A model generated the notes under the pieces. That model did not search any database. It was not told the origin of the DNA and worked only from the letters and a program-made list of their open reading frames with translations. Made by a program: the position numbers and the translations under genes. A stretch of DNA of 64,000 bases from Madurella fahalii. Taxonomy: Eukaryota; Ascomycota; Sordariomycetes; Sordariales. Location: assembly GCA_029876055.1 (NCBI GenBank), contig CM056877.1:4774001-4838000 (forward strand), given 5' to 3'. Below, piece after piece: positions 11,855 through 22,379 of the stretch (position 1 is the first letter of the stretch; each line of letters opens with the position of its first letter).

Positions 11855-13798
11855 ATGGGCCACGACGTTTCGCAACTTATGCTACCTACGTTTTCGGGCA
11901 ACGACAAAGATAGCTTTGGGAAAGAACGGACCGCGAGATTGCCTCTCCTCCTTCCCAAAGTTATGGAAGGCCGCCGGACGGCATCAGAGAGTCGCCTTCT
12001 GACTTTGCCACCTGAGATACTAGGCGACATCATTAACCTGATCGTTGATGACAAAACGACTCTTGCAACCCTTGCCTTTGTGAACAGCGATTGCAGACAG
12101 CTCGCTCGTTCTTGCCAATTCGCCGATGTCTGCTTCGACTATGGTGAAACATCAAATCAGCTTTTGCTTCGACTCTTGGACGAGGCCCGCACCAGACTGG
12201 ATTATGAATTCGCTAACAACACCACCATTCCGCCATTCATTGGGTCTTGCATCCGGAGGGTCACAGTCCGTCCTGATCCAGAGCAGGTCGCTCGCGCCCA
12301 CAGTGATGTGTACGAGTCCATTTGGGGCGATGCAGCCGATGCCCTCACCGACGAGCGGCGCGACCAACTCGGAAAGAAAGCGACTCAGCGGTACATGGAG
12401 ACATTCCGCATCCCTCTCCTGATTATCTTGAAGCAAGCGATGCCTAATCTTGGGGCACTTTTATGGTACGATGGGATGTGCCTGGACGATACCTTCTTCA
12501 AGGTTGTTACACACCTGCCAATACAACATTTTAAGCTGTCCAGGGTAAATGTTGGTGGACCTTATCGTCTTGAGCCACCCATGACACCGCCAGAAATGCC
12601 GTTGAAGTCGCTGTATTTTGGCGCTCGACTCTGTAGCGGAAGGATTCATGAAGAAGGGACTGGCAATCCGGATGCCGCAGGAGGCAGAAGTATAACTCCA
12701 TTTGTAGCGACACTTCTGCACCGATGCAGAGCGACTCTCGAATGTCTGAGGTTCGGGCATATGGCTTTTTGGATGGAAAAGTCGGTTTCGTTCGGTCAAA
12801 AGCAAGTTCGGTTCGCCCGTCTTCGACATCTTCACCTCTCTCGTCTGATGGGTGACCTAGACCCGATGGCTTGGTCTTCACTACTATCTACACCACTAAG
12901 ACAGCTTGCCTTGCCATTCCGTTCTTCAGCAGTATTCGGACAAGCCTTATCAACCTGCCAATCCTTCCGCGACCTAGAAACGTTGGTTGTGCCATATCTC
13001 GGCGACCAGAGCTCGGTGACCGCACAGGTGATCATCGACTTCATTTCACGCCATCCGCAAGTTCGTAAGCTGTCTGTCAGTTGCGGTGCGCCACAGCTTA
13101 TGGATTCCCGGCTTCTTCCCCTACTCTCTGATGGCAGATGGTCGAACCTAGTATCCCTCTCGTTGACATGGAATGGACCGGGGATTGAGGAGGCTACACG
13201 ACCAAACATTGCGACTATTTCCGCAGAATCCTTAGCTGCCATTGGCCGTATTGCGTCCCTCAAGCAGTTGCATCTAAGCGCCGGCGAGTTCGCTGGCTGG
13301 CGCCATCAGTGGTTAGTGGATCATGACGTGGTGCGATCAAGCCTTCGGGGGTTGGTAAGACTGAAGAAGCTTGCCTTCTCGCGAGACACATACATGATTC
13401 CTGGAGGCTTGCCAGCCCTTGATGTCGAAGGTTACTACGAATACCGGGTGGTGACACCAACAGACCGCAATGACGCTCTGGAATGCACTGATGGAGCCGA
13501 ACGTGTTGGAAATATGGAGGAAACATATGGCGATGACAATGGTATAAGGCTTGGTGACCGCGGGATCTGGGAGCGAGCCCACCGTAATCGTATGATTCGG
13601 GAAGCGGAGAGGTATGCAGTCACGTTCCAGCAACTAGAATGGATCTATTGTGGTCAGTGGCCTATGGGCATTCGGAAAGAACAGACGTTGGAGGGTATGA
13701 ATCGCTTCGTTATACCTTTGGGTGAGTCAAGGGACTCTTGCTGGACACTCCTTTCTCGGATGTACGCGATGGGAGGGAAGATGAGTGAACGTCCTTGA
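11855..13798 (+). CDS. F-box-like domain protein, 647 aa, single exon
   Basis: One uninterrupted frame of 647 codons. The F-box-like segment LTLPPEILGDIINLIVDD lies at about residues 48-65, followed by TLATLAFVNSDCRQLAR. The rest is a long leucine-rich region with repeated L-x-x-L blocks (LRQLALPF, LETLVVPYL, LVSLSLTW, LKQLHLSAGEF, LKKLAFSRD) that would form an irregular solenoid for substrate binding. Such proteins are adaptor subunits of SCF ubiquitin ligases; the target cannot be inferred. The real start may be the second Met, just before EGRRTASESRLLTLPP (ATG at 11963), because the first 36 residues are poorly F-box-like and overlap the HET relic's neighbourhood. The gene is intact and GC-balanced although it sits between a HET relic and a transposon. 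Confidence 0.7.
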   Translation: MGHDVSQLMLPTFSGNDKDSFGKERTARLPLLLPKVMEGRRTASESRLLTLPPEILGDIINLIVDDKTTLATLAFVNSDCRQLARSCQFADVCFDYGETSNQLLLRLLDEARTRLDYEFANNTTIPPFIGSCIRRVTVRPDPEQVARAHSDVYESIWGDAADALTDERRDQLGKKATQRYMETFRIPLLIILKQAMPNLGALLWYDGMCLDDTFFKVVTHLPIQHFKLSRVNVGGPYRLEPPMTPPEMPLKSLYFGARLCSGRIHEEGTGNPDAAGGRSITPFVATLLHRCRATLECLRFGHMAFWMEKSVSFGQKQVRFARLRHLHLSRLMGDLDPMAWSSLLSTPLRQLALPFRSSAVFGQALSTCQSFRDLETLVVPYLGDQSSVTAQVIIDFISRHPQVRKLSVSCGAPQLMDSRLLPLLSDGRWSNLVSLSLTWNGPGIEEATRPNIATISAESLAAIGRIASLKQLHLSAGEFAGWRHQWLVDHDVVRSSLRGLVRLKKLAFSRDTYMIPGGLPALDVEGYYEYRVVTPTDRNDALECTDGAERVGNMEETYGDDNGIRLGDRGIWERAHRNRMIREAERYAVTFQQLEWIYCGQWPMGIRKEQTLEGMNRFVIPLGESRDSCWTLLSRMYAMGGKMSERP

Positions 13799-13976
13799 AT
13801 AGAACTCGGTCTTTATTCGTTGTTTGCCGCAGTAGATTAATTTCTCAACATAGATGAATGGTCCGCGTCTGCTCTCTGCTAGGAAGTTGCACCATCATCC
13901 ACATCCATCATGGGAGGGAAATCTCTTCTTTGCATCGACCGGCACTACTACGAAGTTAGAGAAGGAAAATAATATA

Positions 13977-15838
13977 ACGTACATTATCAGCGAGTGACCC
14001 ATAGCAGCGAGTGACCCACTCCCCACCACCTTGCCTACTACCACCATCAATTCCAACACAACAATACTAGGAACCCACGATAATCATATCAGAAACAGTT
14101 GAATCAGATGCTTCTGCAACCTCCTGGCAAGTGCGCGCGTTATGGCCAGGCTTGCCGCACATACCACAGCACCGAACCTTCGTACGACCCTCCCGTACAC
14201 TACCACTATCTTGCTCCTTTTCTTGCGCCACCTCCCCAACCACGGCCTCCTGACCTACTAGATCCTTTATATCTTTTACTGCAAGTGATCCTCCAAGCTG
14301 CACGCGTGTTTTTTTAGCTCTCCGACGCTTGCTTAATGCCTCGTTGGCCTTGCGGAGCGCGGAGTTCTCTGTCTGAAGAAGGGCCACCTGGTGCATCACA
14401 GCTATTGTACTCTTAGTAAGCTGGTCTACAGCAGCTAATATCGAGGTTGGGGAGCTATTCTGATGGTTGGAAATACGAGTCTTAATGAGCGTTGACTGCG
14501 ATTCGGCTTCGCGGGGGTTGTGCGGTGTCTGGAAGACCCAAGGTTGTGTAGTACCAGGCTGTGAGGTCGGGGGTATTGGCGTACGAAGCTTGATATCCAG
14601 CTTAGAAAGTACCCTCTCTGGATCGTACGGCATAAGGCCGGCCCCTGTAAAGCCGCCCTGAATATTTCTCTTGGTAATAGAGGTAAAGAAAGCCTCGCGA
14701 AAGGTGTAGAGGAACTCGAGCTTGCTGACGTGGTTGATATGCATACGCATTATATCTTCAATCTGGCGACCGTATGCCTGCTTCAGCGGTCCAAAGCAGC
14801 TAATATCAAGTGGCTGTAGGAGGTGTGAAGAATGCGGAGGCATATAGAGCGTGATAATATTGTTCTTCTGGCAGTAGAGCTCGAATTCGGTCGAGTGGTG
14901 GCTTTCGTAGCCGTCGAGGATCAATAACCGGTATTTGCCCTTTGTCCGAGACGCTGTATAGTAGTCGAAGTGCTTGATCTAATCTAGTCCTACCGTATTG
15001 GTAGTCCAGCCATTATCGGTTGTTGCGATATGCCAGTCGGCTGGGAGGTCGTACTCGGTATACCAGTTGGCGAGGTGGTATTGCGCGGCTAAGATGATGA
15101 ACGGAGGGATAGCCCAGCCAAGGGCATTGACTCCCTGGATAACCGTTGCCTATTCGCGGTTGCCAGGCTGAGCCAGCTTTGCCTTACTACGGCTATCGGA
15201 GGTTGTAACTACTATACCCGCGAAGATGATGCCCATTATAAACCCAGTCTCATCGAAGTTATAGATATCGTCATTTACGATACCATACTTGGCCTTAACG
15301 TTCCGTATAAAGACAAACCACTCGCTAATGACTTTCGGATCCTCGCATTTGGCCTTCTGGTAGTCGTACCGACATGTCCAACGCGTACGAAGCTCTGGCT
15401 GGCGTTTGACAAACCGATGCGCCCAGAGCTTGCCAACAGGGGGCGCGTCGCGTACGCGTAGCAGTTGGTTGGCCATATCTTCCATACTACATAGTCTCGG
15501 CGGAAATGCACGTGCAGATAGTTCAATTATATACTGAACTATTGCCTTCTCTTCCAGATCTGTGAGCTTACGCGAGTTGGGCGTAGTGTCGTGTCGTGCA
15601 GGCTTGCCGGCGCGTCGGCGGGCTAGAGTCTTCCGGTCGACCTTATAAATCTTAGCTGCGGCTCGTTCGCTTAGATTCTTATCGTTTTGAAGAGTTTGGA
15701 GGGCCAAGATTATCCTAGCTTCTTTTGACGAAGAAGGCATCTTGGATGGTAGAGAAATGTATTGTTGAGTGTAGAGGTGTCGCGTCGCGTAGAAAGTGGG
15801 TTACTCGCTGATATGGGTCACTCGCTGATAATGTACGT
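13977..15838 (-). mobile_element. Fot1/pogo-type DNA transposon, element 1 (1862 bp)
   Basis: The element is flanked by TA on both sides (13975-13976 and 15839-15840), the target duplication of Tc1/mariner-type elements. Its ends are inverted: an 8-bp tip ACGTACAT, then TATCAGCGAGTGACCCA and TAGCAGCGAGTGACCCA in tandem, mirrored at the right end. Inside lies one transposase gene on the minus strand with two stop codons. Length agrees with the 1.8-1.9 kb usual for Fot1 relatives. The second element in this window (20505-22365) is a related but distinct family member. Confidence 0.92.
14067..15740 (-). pseudogene. pogo/Fot1 transposase, two in-frame stops
   Basis: Read on the minus strand from the ATG at 15740. 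The N-terminus (SSSKEARIILALQTL, AAKIYKVDRKTLARR) is the Psq/CENP-B-type helix-turn-helix DNA-binding region. The DDE catalytic core has YNFDETGF, LILDGYESHHS and LQPLDISCFGPLK, giving the three acidic residues. The C-terminus has a zinc knuckle CCGMCGKPGHNARTC. Stops are at 15150-15152 and 14979-14981; both read TAG where the second element has Trp (TGG) or a matching aromatic codon, so both are G-to-A transitions. Otherwise the frame is continuous. The protein is therefore inactive, most simply because of RIP. Confidence 0.9.
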
Positions 15839-15844
15839 TATAAA

Positions 15845-16690
15845 GAGGCCTAGAACTTCACATTGTTGCAGACGACGCACTTTCTATCACTACACACTTC
15901 CTATAACACAAAAACCGCCGAAGAGTGCGCATAACGGTGCATAGGCGGTACAAGGTGCCCAAATCGATTACAATCCTTATCTCTTTCCGCAAAGTCCTGC
16001 GGGGTGCGGTCCTACCACAGTGTTTACACCAGGCAATATATCGTCCGCTCTGATGTGGCTATGGCTATGCTTATTCGTCACTCCGCCTTGCTCTTCGAGG
16101 GTGCGAATCGCCCGACGCTTTAAGGTGGCTGGTAGTAGCTCGGCTTGTTTCCGTAGAAGCTAAGCTCTAGATTCGAAGTCTCGCTGGCAGAGCTTTAGGC
16201 TAGTCCCGTTATTCAAAGTCAGACTTGTTATTGGTCATTCAACCTATAGAACGCCTTGTTGCGAACTTTATTCCTAGGTGTACCACGGTTTACTATATCT
16301 TTTACGCGACATAGCTAAGATTGTGGGCCCTAATACTAGAATTATCTTACTTACTAGTCTTTTTAGCACTTATATTGATATATTTACCTATATCAAGGTC
16401 AGCAAACCTCTCAAATATGATTTTTCAATTATTCTAGTTAAGCTTGATGTTGAAAAGGCTTGTATAGTCTTAAGAAAATGTAATTAATATCGCCCATTGC
16501 CAGGACCAAGGGAAGGAGGCGCCAATAGAGCACAGAAGACGCAGCAAGGGCGCAGCATAGAGCAGGCACGTAAGAGCTGGGAAGCACAGACAGGACCAGG
16601 AGAAGCAATGGGCTGAGGACCGCAGCGATAAACACTGGAGACGCAGTCGTAACGCAGCATATAACAACTAGGACGTTATCGAAGAGGGTG
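15845..16690. other. AT-rich, repeat-derived stretch without a gene
   Basis: No supported gene. The part 16270-16490 is strongly AT-rich and full of stops in all frames, as expected of RIP-degraded repeat DNA. The part 15950-16230 reads on the minus strand as a stop-interrupted hydrophilic sequence that I cannot assign. Confidence 0.35.
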
Positions 16691-16699
16691 GACAGGGAG

Positions 16700-16880
16700 G
16701 TAGAAGGACTACAAAAGGAGAGGAGGGACAGAAGGAGAAGTGGAGTTTCAGAGTTCAATGCAACCACTACTATACCCCTACCTTGTGTCTGCTCCATTAT
16801 AGCTTGTGCACTGCTTGTACCTGGACACTTTGGTGTTCCTTCCCTCGAGGAACCCTTGATCCCCACAGGGAGTACAAGGA
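16700..16880 (+). repeat. dispersed repeat, copy A (shared with 23650-23830)
   Basis: The segment running from GAGTTCAATGCAACCAC to TTGATCCCCACAG aligns with GAGTTCAATGAGACCAC to TTGATCCTCACAG at 23695-23812, with the same order of short matching blocks and similar spacing. I infer a degraded dispersed repeat, possibly a retroelement, but see no reading frame to classify it. Confidence 0.5.
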
Positions 16881-16892
16881 ATACAGCTAGAC

Positions 16893-17124
16893 AGTAATAG
16901 TGTGGGGGGGGGGCTCGTACGAAGGTTCGGTGCTGTGGTGTATACGGCAAGCTCGGCTATAATGTGCCTACTTGTCAGGAAGTTGTAGATACCTCAGACT
17001 TAGCTGTTTCCAATAAAATTGTAGTTACTTCCTAGTGTTGTTGTATTGCAATTAAGGATAGTTGCCTTGAGGTAGTGGGAGCGAGGCAACTCGCTTATAT
17101 GGGCTACTCGCTTATAATGTACGT
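16893..17124 (+). mobile_element. 3' relic of a third Fot1/pogo element
   Basis: The segment aligns with the last 230 bp of the element at 20505-22365. It retains a degraded zinc knuckle (CCGVYGKLGYNVPTC; one Cys and the His are now Tyr, and the His-to-Tyr change is a C-to-T transition), a stop codon, and the right end, whose complement is the tip ACGTACAT followed by TATAAGCGAGTAGCCCA and a second similar unit. TA follows at 17125-17126. The rest of the element is missing, its left side being replaced by the dispersed repeat at 16700-16880. Confidence 0.8.
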
Positions 17125-17426
17125 TAATTATAGAATCAGATCTATTATTTAGCTGTTGGTTGGCGCCCGTGTAACCGCCTAACCTTGTGCCTCGCGTGCT
17201 GGCACCAGTAGTGTTAGGGTTTTATACGAGGTCGTGTGATACTCCGGGTGCGTCGGTCAAAGATTACATGGTTGGACGCGTATCCAGGCACCAGTAAAGG
17301 GGCGTTCGACAGAACAATATATATGGTCATCCCCGCATGCTCCCAACATTTGAGGTCAATATTGCCGTCCTCAACCATTCAGACCGGAAAGTCTCATTCC
17401 ACAGTTCACTCCGATACAAACCACCC

Positions 17427-18041
17427 ATGATGGCCTCGCTTCCAACTCAGGATACAATTGCAGCGGGACAGAAGCCTTTGTACAATGGGTCATATCATTG
17501 CAAGTTTGTAACCTATACGGTCCGCTTGAATCTCACCAAACCGACGTCAGCCATGAAGGGCGCGGTTCTCACCAAATGTAATTGCAGCATCTGTCATAAG
17601 ACAGGGGCTGTTCTCGCCGATCCCGGCGAAAACACCATAACACTACTCACACCAGCAGAGGGCGAAGCAGCACTAAACCACTACTCTTTCAATCGCCATG
17701 TGCTCCACCGGTTGTCGTGCCGACATGCAGCGTCTTCTTGTTCGCTAAGGGCACGCTGACTCTCAAGGGACAGGAGGTGACCGGTTTCGAGGGTCAACGT
17801 GCTGTTGCTAGATGGAAAGGCAGGTGGCACACAAATGGAAGACTTGCGGGACATTAAGATCAAGTACTGGAATCTCAAGGACGCTGAAATAGAGTTCTTT
17901 CAGACAAACCGAGTGAAGGGGGAATTTGGTGAATCTATATCGGGACCCTGTCCATTGGGATCTGGAATCCTTAACCGGGCCAGGCAGCTAGGCAAAGACT
18001 GGCGTCCGCATAGCACGCAAACAAATTACATTGTACCTTAG
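17427..18041 (+). pseudogene. GFA/CENP-V-domain protein, frameshifted
   Basis: The frame starting at ATG 17427 reads QKPLYNGSYHCKFVTYTVRL, then TKCNCSICHKTGAVLADPGE and LLTPAEGEAALNHYSFN, which is the first half of a GFA (glutathione-dependent formaldehyde-activating-like, zinc-binding) domain with CHC and CxC-x2-C ligands. The continuation FLFAKGTLTLKGQEVTGF lies in a second frame (break near 17721-17724) and the C-terminal VLLLDGKAGG and IKIKYWN in a third (break near 17785-17793). No introns can explain shifts of one base over such short distances. The gene encodes a cytosolic carbon-sulphur lyase-like family of mostly unknown substrate. It sits between transposon relics, consistent with decay, though sequencing indels are an alternative. 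Confidence 0.7.
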
Positions 18042-18044
18042 TAG

Positions 18045-19505
18045 CTATCACTCTGCTTCAGCCGATAACGCCATGTGTATCTGGTTCGGCCGTCGCCTGG
18101 GAGATCGAGCTGGGGGGGTTCGGCTGCTTCTGCGACTAGCCTCGCCAGCATGGGGCGGCTTTTGCATGGTCGGGTCATGACTTAGGAGAAAATCTGACGG
18201 AGTATCACCCATCAGCCTGGCATCTCCATCGGCGTCGTTCACCAAGGGAAGGTCGTCTTCAAACAAAATGCTGGCGTGCCCAATGTCACGACAGGGATAA
18301 GTGCCCGACAGCGACACTCTCTACTGCATCCCACCATCGACCAAGACCTTTATGATCGTATCACTCGTTCTACTCTTCTAGGGGCGCAAGATCTTGGGGG
18401 AGAGTACCATCTATTCTGTGGTTTCTGAGTTTACATACGCCTGATAGCCTGCGGAGCTTATAGGAATGACTTTATGGGATATATGGTTGCGATGCAATTG
18501 CTTGCTTAGAGTGAGCGAGATTACCTAAGGCCTTGGCGGCAGGATTCTTGTCAACGAAAAGGATGTGATCACGATGTGCAGTGAGATGCCAATCAAGACA
18601 ACAATGGTCTTTATAAGCTAGCGTCTTTTGTGCTATTCGGACTTCTAGGAAGATCCCATCTTCGAGCCCTTGGGCATGGAGAACATTCTACCTTCAGGGG
18701 CGTCTATGAGACAGACAAGAATATTGCTAAGCTACATAGGATTCCTACCTGCAGCACGCTAATATATATATCGCCGACCGGATCGTCGTGGACGTTGGGC
18801 CCGAGAGGCCTGAGGAGTTCGGTTAACAACCTACTTAAGTGGTGCGGCTGCCTCCTTACGGCCCTTGGTGGAGAATTAGTAGCGGATGTCGTCGCTCGAC
18901 AAGCATCGCCTATCTTCAACAGATGCACTATTGCCAGTCCTGACGATGCTAGACTGTTGACCGCTGCGTCGGATGGTGCTATCACAGGACGCTTGCTGAC
19001 CTTGGGTTGATCTCGCCGAATAGGAACCTGTCTCTTATGTTTAGGCTCCGATTCCCTGTCTCCTCTCACATATGGATATTAGGAAGATGCGTGAGGCAGG
19101 GCATCTACCCTGCGGTGGGCCACATCGGGACGCATTAGGCTCCCCGAAAACCTCTAAAATACTTTGACGTCAGCAGCTAAAGGGTTTTTTGCTAACATAT
19201 AGGTGAAGCGAAGCCTCAATTAAGCCACAGCAGCCACAACAGCCACAACAGAGCTACAGGTCCGAGCTGGTGATAGTCAATCGCCGTCGTCGTCGTTATT
19301 ATTATTATTACAGCACATATACAAAAATGAGGTCTAGAGAGCCGAAGCACAGTCTAAATTACATGACAAACTATCTTATACAATACCACAAGTATAGAAG
19401 CCTTCTCAATATTATCAACCTTCTTATCCATCTATCTAGCTATCAAGCCCTCCAACCTCGCTACTACAGTTAACAGGATAGCAGTCTAATTGTTGCCATA
19501 GATAT
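18045..19505. other. 1.5-kb stretch without a recognised gene
   Basis: Frames of about 120 codons exist near 18630-19070 on both strands, but neither resembles a known domain and they overlap each other. A CAGCAGCCACAA-type short repeat lies at 19226-19255 and a GTC/ATT microsatellite at about 19283-19312. The stretch looks like old repeat-rich DNA. Confidence 0.35.
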
Positions 19506-19510
19506 CTTCA

Positions 19511-19761
19511 TGTAACGAGAGTCTCCAGACGAAGGTCAGGAGGACCCGCCGAATGATGCTGGATGATGTCACGATACAGGATAGATAAGAACCCCGTGAG
19601 GGAACTCTCTCACGCGGGGCACTTCTGATCCGCAAGGATCAGTCTCTGTGTAATTGATAGGAGGCTGTTCACCAAGATATCGCCCGCTGGTCCAGGTCTT
19701 TTCGGTATCAAGACATCGTGGTCCATCTCATTCAACGTGTTCCCAGAACAACCCCTTTACA
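19511..19761 (+). repeat. solo LTR-like element, copy 2 (251 bp)
   Basis: Begins TGTAACGAGAG and ends CCCCTTTACA, so it has the TG...CA boundary and short TGTAA/TTACA inverted tips of an LTR. It is flanked by a perfect 5-bp duplication CTTCA (19506-19510 and 19762-19766). There is no adjoining internal retrotransposon sequence, which points to a solo LTR left by recombination. Same family as 10324-10579 and 19994-20250, same orientation. Confidence 0.88.
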
Positions 19762-19993
19762 CTTCAATATAGAGGAGGTATAAATTCAAAGACTATAGCA
19801 GTTGAGACAATGAAGCAGGTAACTAGAGAGAAAGCAGGAACGCCCATATATACTAATAAAGGCACTCCCGAATATCCTACACATAGAACTGGTGGTTCTA
19901 ATTCGAATTGGCATGTAACGAATCGAGGTCGAAGGATACGTCAAACATAACACCTTACAGCATCTTAACTCTAGGTACAACTACGTAAATAAG

Positions 19994-20250
19994 TGTAACG
20001 AGAGCTCTCTGGGCCAGACCGGGGGAACCGGTCGAATGACGGTGGATGATGTCACAGTACTGAGGTAGATAAAGCCCCTGCGGGAAACTCTCCCACGCGA
20101 GGGACTTCTGATCCGCAAGGATCAGTCTCTGTGTAGTCAATGACAATAGGAGGCTGTTCGTGAAGCTATCGCCCACTGATCGAACCCTTTTCGGTACTGA
20201 GACATCGTAGTCCATCTCCCTCAACGTGTTCCCAGAATAACCCATTTACA
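19994..20250 (+). repeat. solo LTR-like element, copy 3 (257 bp)
   Basis: Begins TGTAACGAGAGC and ends CCCATTTACA. A perfect 5-bp duplication ATAAG flanks it (19989-19993 and 20251-20255). It shares most of its sequence with copy 1, including GATCCGCAAGGATCAGTCTC, and is only 232 bp away from copy 2. Five-base duplications are usual for Ty3/gypsy and Ty1/copia integration. Confidence 0.88.
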
Positions 20251-20255
20251 ATAAG

Positions 20256-20504
20256 ACCTACCTAGAAGTTTTCCATTGAGATATTAAACATTACTTGATC
20301 GAATATAGCGTTCGTTCTGTGATTTATAGATAGTAATAGTGTATACGATCGTCAACAAGAACTATATATACATACAGAAAGCACTGCTCTTAAGGAAGTC
20401 TTTAGTAGAATAGGAGATAGAAACAATGCTAGTAAAATCCTCATCGTTAAAACAGGTAAGGCTATTATACTAATCAAAGCGAACTAGTATAATAAAGGAT
20501 GATA
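20256..20504. other. AT-rich flank of transposon element 2
   Basis: No intact gene. Around 20341-20487 one frame reads KILIVKTGKAIILIKAN before stops and might be a degraded repeat-encoded protein cut by the insertion of element 2; I cannot name it. Confidence 0.3.
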
Positions 20505-22365
20505 ACGTATTTTATAAGCGAGCGACGCATATAAGCGAGCGACGCACTTTTCAACGCGACGCGCCACCCATGCTTATTTACCACATTCCACCACCAAAAA
20601 CCATGGCCAGCAATTCAAAAGAAGCCAGGCTTCTCTTAGCTATCAGAGCTATCCAGAAAGATCAAAAACTTAGTAAACGAAAGGCGGCTGAGATATATAA
20701 TGTTTCGGAAGCAATACTCCGGCAACGGCTCAACGGCCGACCTGCACGCCACGATACACCAGCCAATTCACGAAAACTTACGGATCTAGAAGAGAGTACG
20801 ATTATTCAGTATATAAGTGAGCTCTGTATACGCGCATTTCCTCCTCGGCTTCGTTTTGTAGAAGATATGGCCAACCGACTGCTACGCGAATGTGACGCGC
20901 CCCCTATCGGTAAACTCTGGGCTCACAACTTCGTTAAACGCCAACCAGAGCTTCGGACGCGTTTTTCGCATAGATACGACTACCAGAGGGCTAAATGCGA
21001 AGATCCAAAGGTTATTCGCGAGTGGTTTGCACTCGTATATAACACTAAAGCCAAGTATGGAATCCTCGACGAAGATACGTATAACTTTGACGAGACCGGG
21101 TTTATAATAGGTATAATTACTACTAGTATGGTTATTACTACCTCTGATGGCTATAGGAAAGCTAAAAAAGTCCAGCCTGGTAATCGTAAATGGGCTACGG
21201 TTATCTAGGGGGTAAATGTTTAAGGCTGGGCTATCCCGCTATTCATCCTTTTAAAGGGGAAATATCACCAGGAGAGCTGGTATCGAGATTATAGTCTTCC
21301 GGCTACCTGGTATATTAGAACAACCGAAAACGGCTGGACTACCAATAAGAAAGGCGTGGATTTCATCCGGCACTTCGATCTTTATACAGCATCTCGTACA
21401 AAAGGGAAATACCGGCTCTTAATCCTCGACGGCCACGAAAGTCACCACTCTGACCTATTCGAGACTTACTGCCAGGAGCACAACATCATTACACTCTATA
21501 TGCCTCCACATTCCTCGCATCTAGTCCAGCCACTAGATATTGGTTGTTTTAAGCCGTTAAAGAAGGCCTACGGCAATCAAATCGAGGAACTTATACGCAT
21601 GTATATCACGCACATCACCAAATTGGAATTCCTTTGCGCATTCAGAGAGGCATTTTTTACCGCTTTTATCGACAAGAATATCCAGGGAGCCTTTGCCGGA
21701 GCCGGCCTTATACCATATAATCCAGAAAGGGTACTTTCCAAGATGAATATACGGCTTCAAACTCCAACTCCGCCAACCTCACGGCCAGGTACGGCACTAC
21801 CTTGGCTATCTCAGACGCCACAAAACGCTAGAGAGGCCATCTCACAGAAGGACCTTATCAAAGGCCGCATATCTAATCACCAAGGCAGTTCTCCGACCTC
21901 TATGCTGGCTGCTGTAGACCAGTTAGCTAAAGGTGCGGTAACTGTGATGTACGAAGTGGCCCTTTTGCGTACGGAGGTCTCGGCACTACGAAAGGCCAAT
22001 GAGGAGCTAAGTAAGCGACGAAGGGCCAAAAAAACACGTATACGGCTTGGAGGGTCTCTTACCGTACAAGAGGCACAGGATCTACTAGCCCAGAAGGCTG
22101 TAGATAGGCCAGAAAGCTAAGAGACACAGCCAAATAATAGTGGTGAAGGGGGGTCTCGTACCAAGATTCGGTGTTGTGGTCTGTGCGGCAAGCCTGGCCA
22201 TAATGCACGTACCTGTCAAGAGGCTGGAGAATCATCTGATTCATCTATTTCTGGTTCAGTTATTGTTATTTCCTAATGTTGTGGTAGAATAATTGTAGAT
22301 AATTGTAGTAGGGTGGGGGGGAGTGCGTCGCTCGCTTATATGTGTCGCTCGCTTATAAAATACGT
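20505..22365 (+). mobile_element. Fot1/pogo-type DNA transposon, element 2 (1861 bp)
   Basis: TA flanks both ends (20503-20504 and 22366-22367). The inverted ends have the tip ACGTATTT and two tandem copies of TATAAGCGAGCGACGCA on the left, mirrored on the right with one change in the inner TATA-side unit. One transposase gene on the plus strand occupies most of the element. Length differs from element 1 by one base although the ends and many codons differ, so the two are diverged members of one lineage, not a recent duplication. Confidence 0.92.
20603..22276 (+). pseudogene. pogo/Fot1 transposase, three in-frame stops
   Basis: Start taken at the ATG before ASNSKEARLLLAIRAI, which matches the start of the element-1 protein; an upstream ATG at 20570 adds 11 unrelated residues. 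The helix-turn-helix region (AAEIYNVSEAILRQR), the DDE core (YNFDETGF, LILDGHESHHS, VQPLDIGCFKPLK) and the zinc knuckle CCGLCGKPGHNARTC are all present. Stops lie at 21206-21208 (TAG), 21221-21223 (TAA) and at the end of the 21356-22120 segment (TAA); where element 1 is open the first corresponds to Gln, so CAG to TAG. All fit C-to-T changes of RIP. The transposase is inactive as written. Confidence 0.9.
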
Positions 22366-22379
22366 TAGTAGTAAAGGAC

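Noticed and set aside
16438..16950. Minus-strand frame of 170 codons over the dispersed repeat and pogo relic
   Set aside because: Runs against the pogo knuckle remnant and has no domain; it only reflects low stop density.
18630..19069. Overlapping frames of 120-126 codons on both strands
   Set aside because: Neither strand has a domain, and both end in AT-rich repeat DNA.
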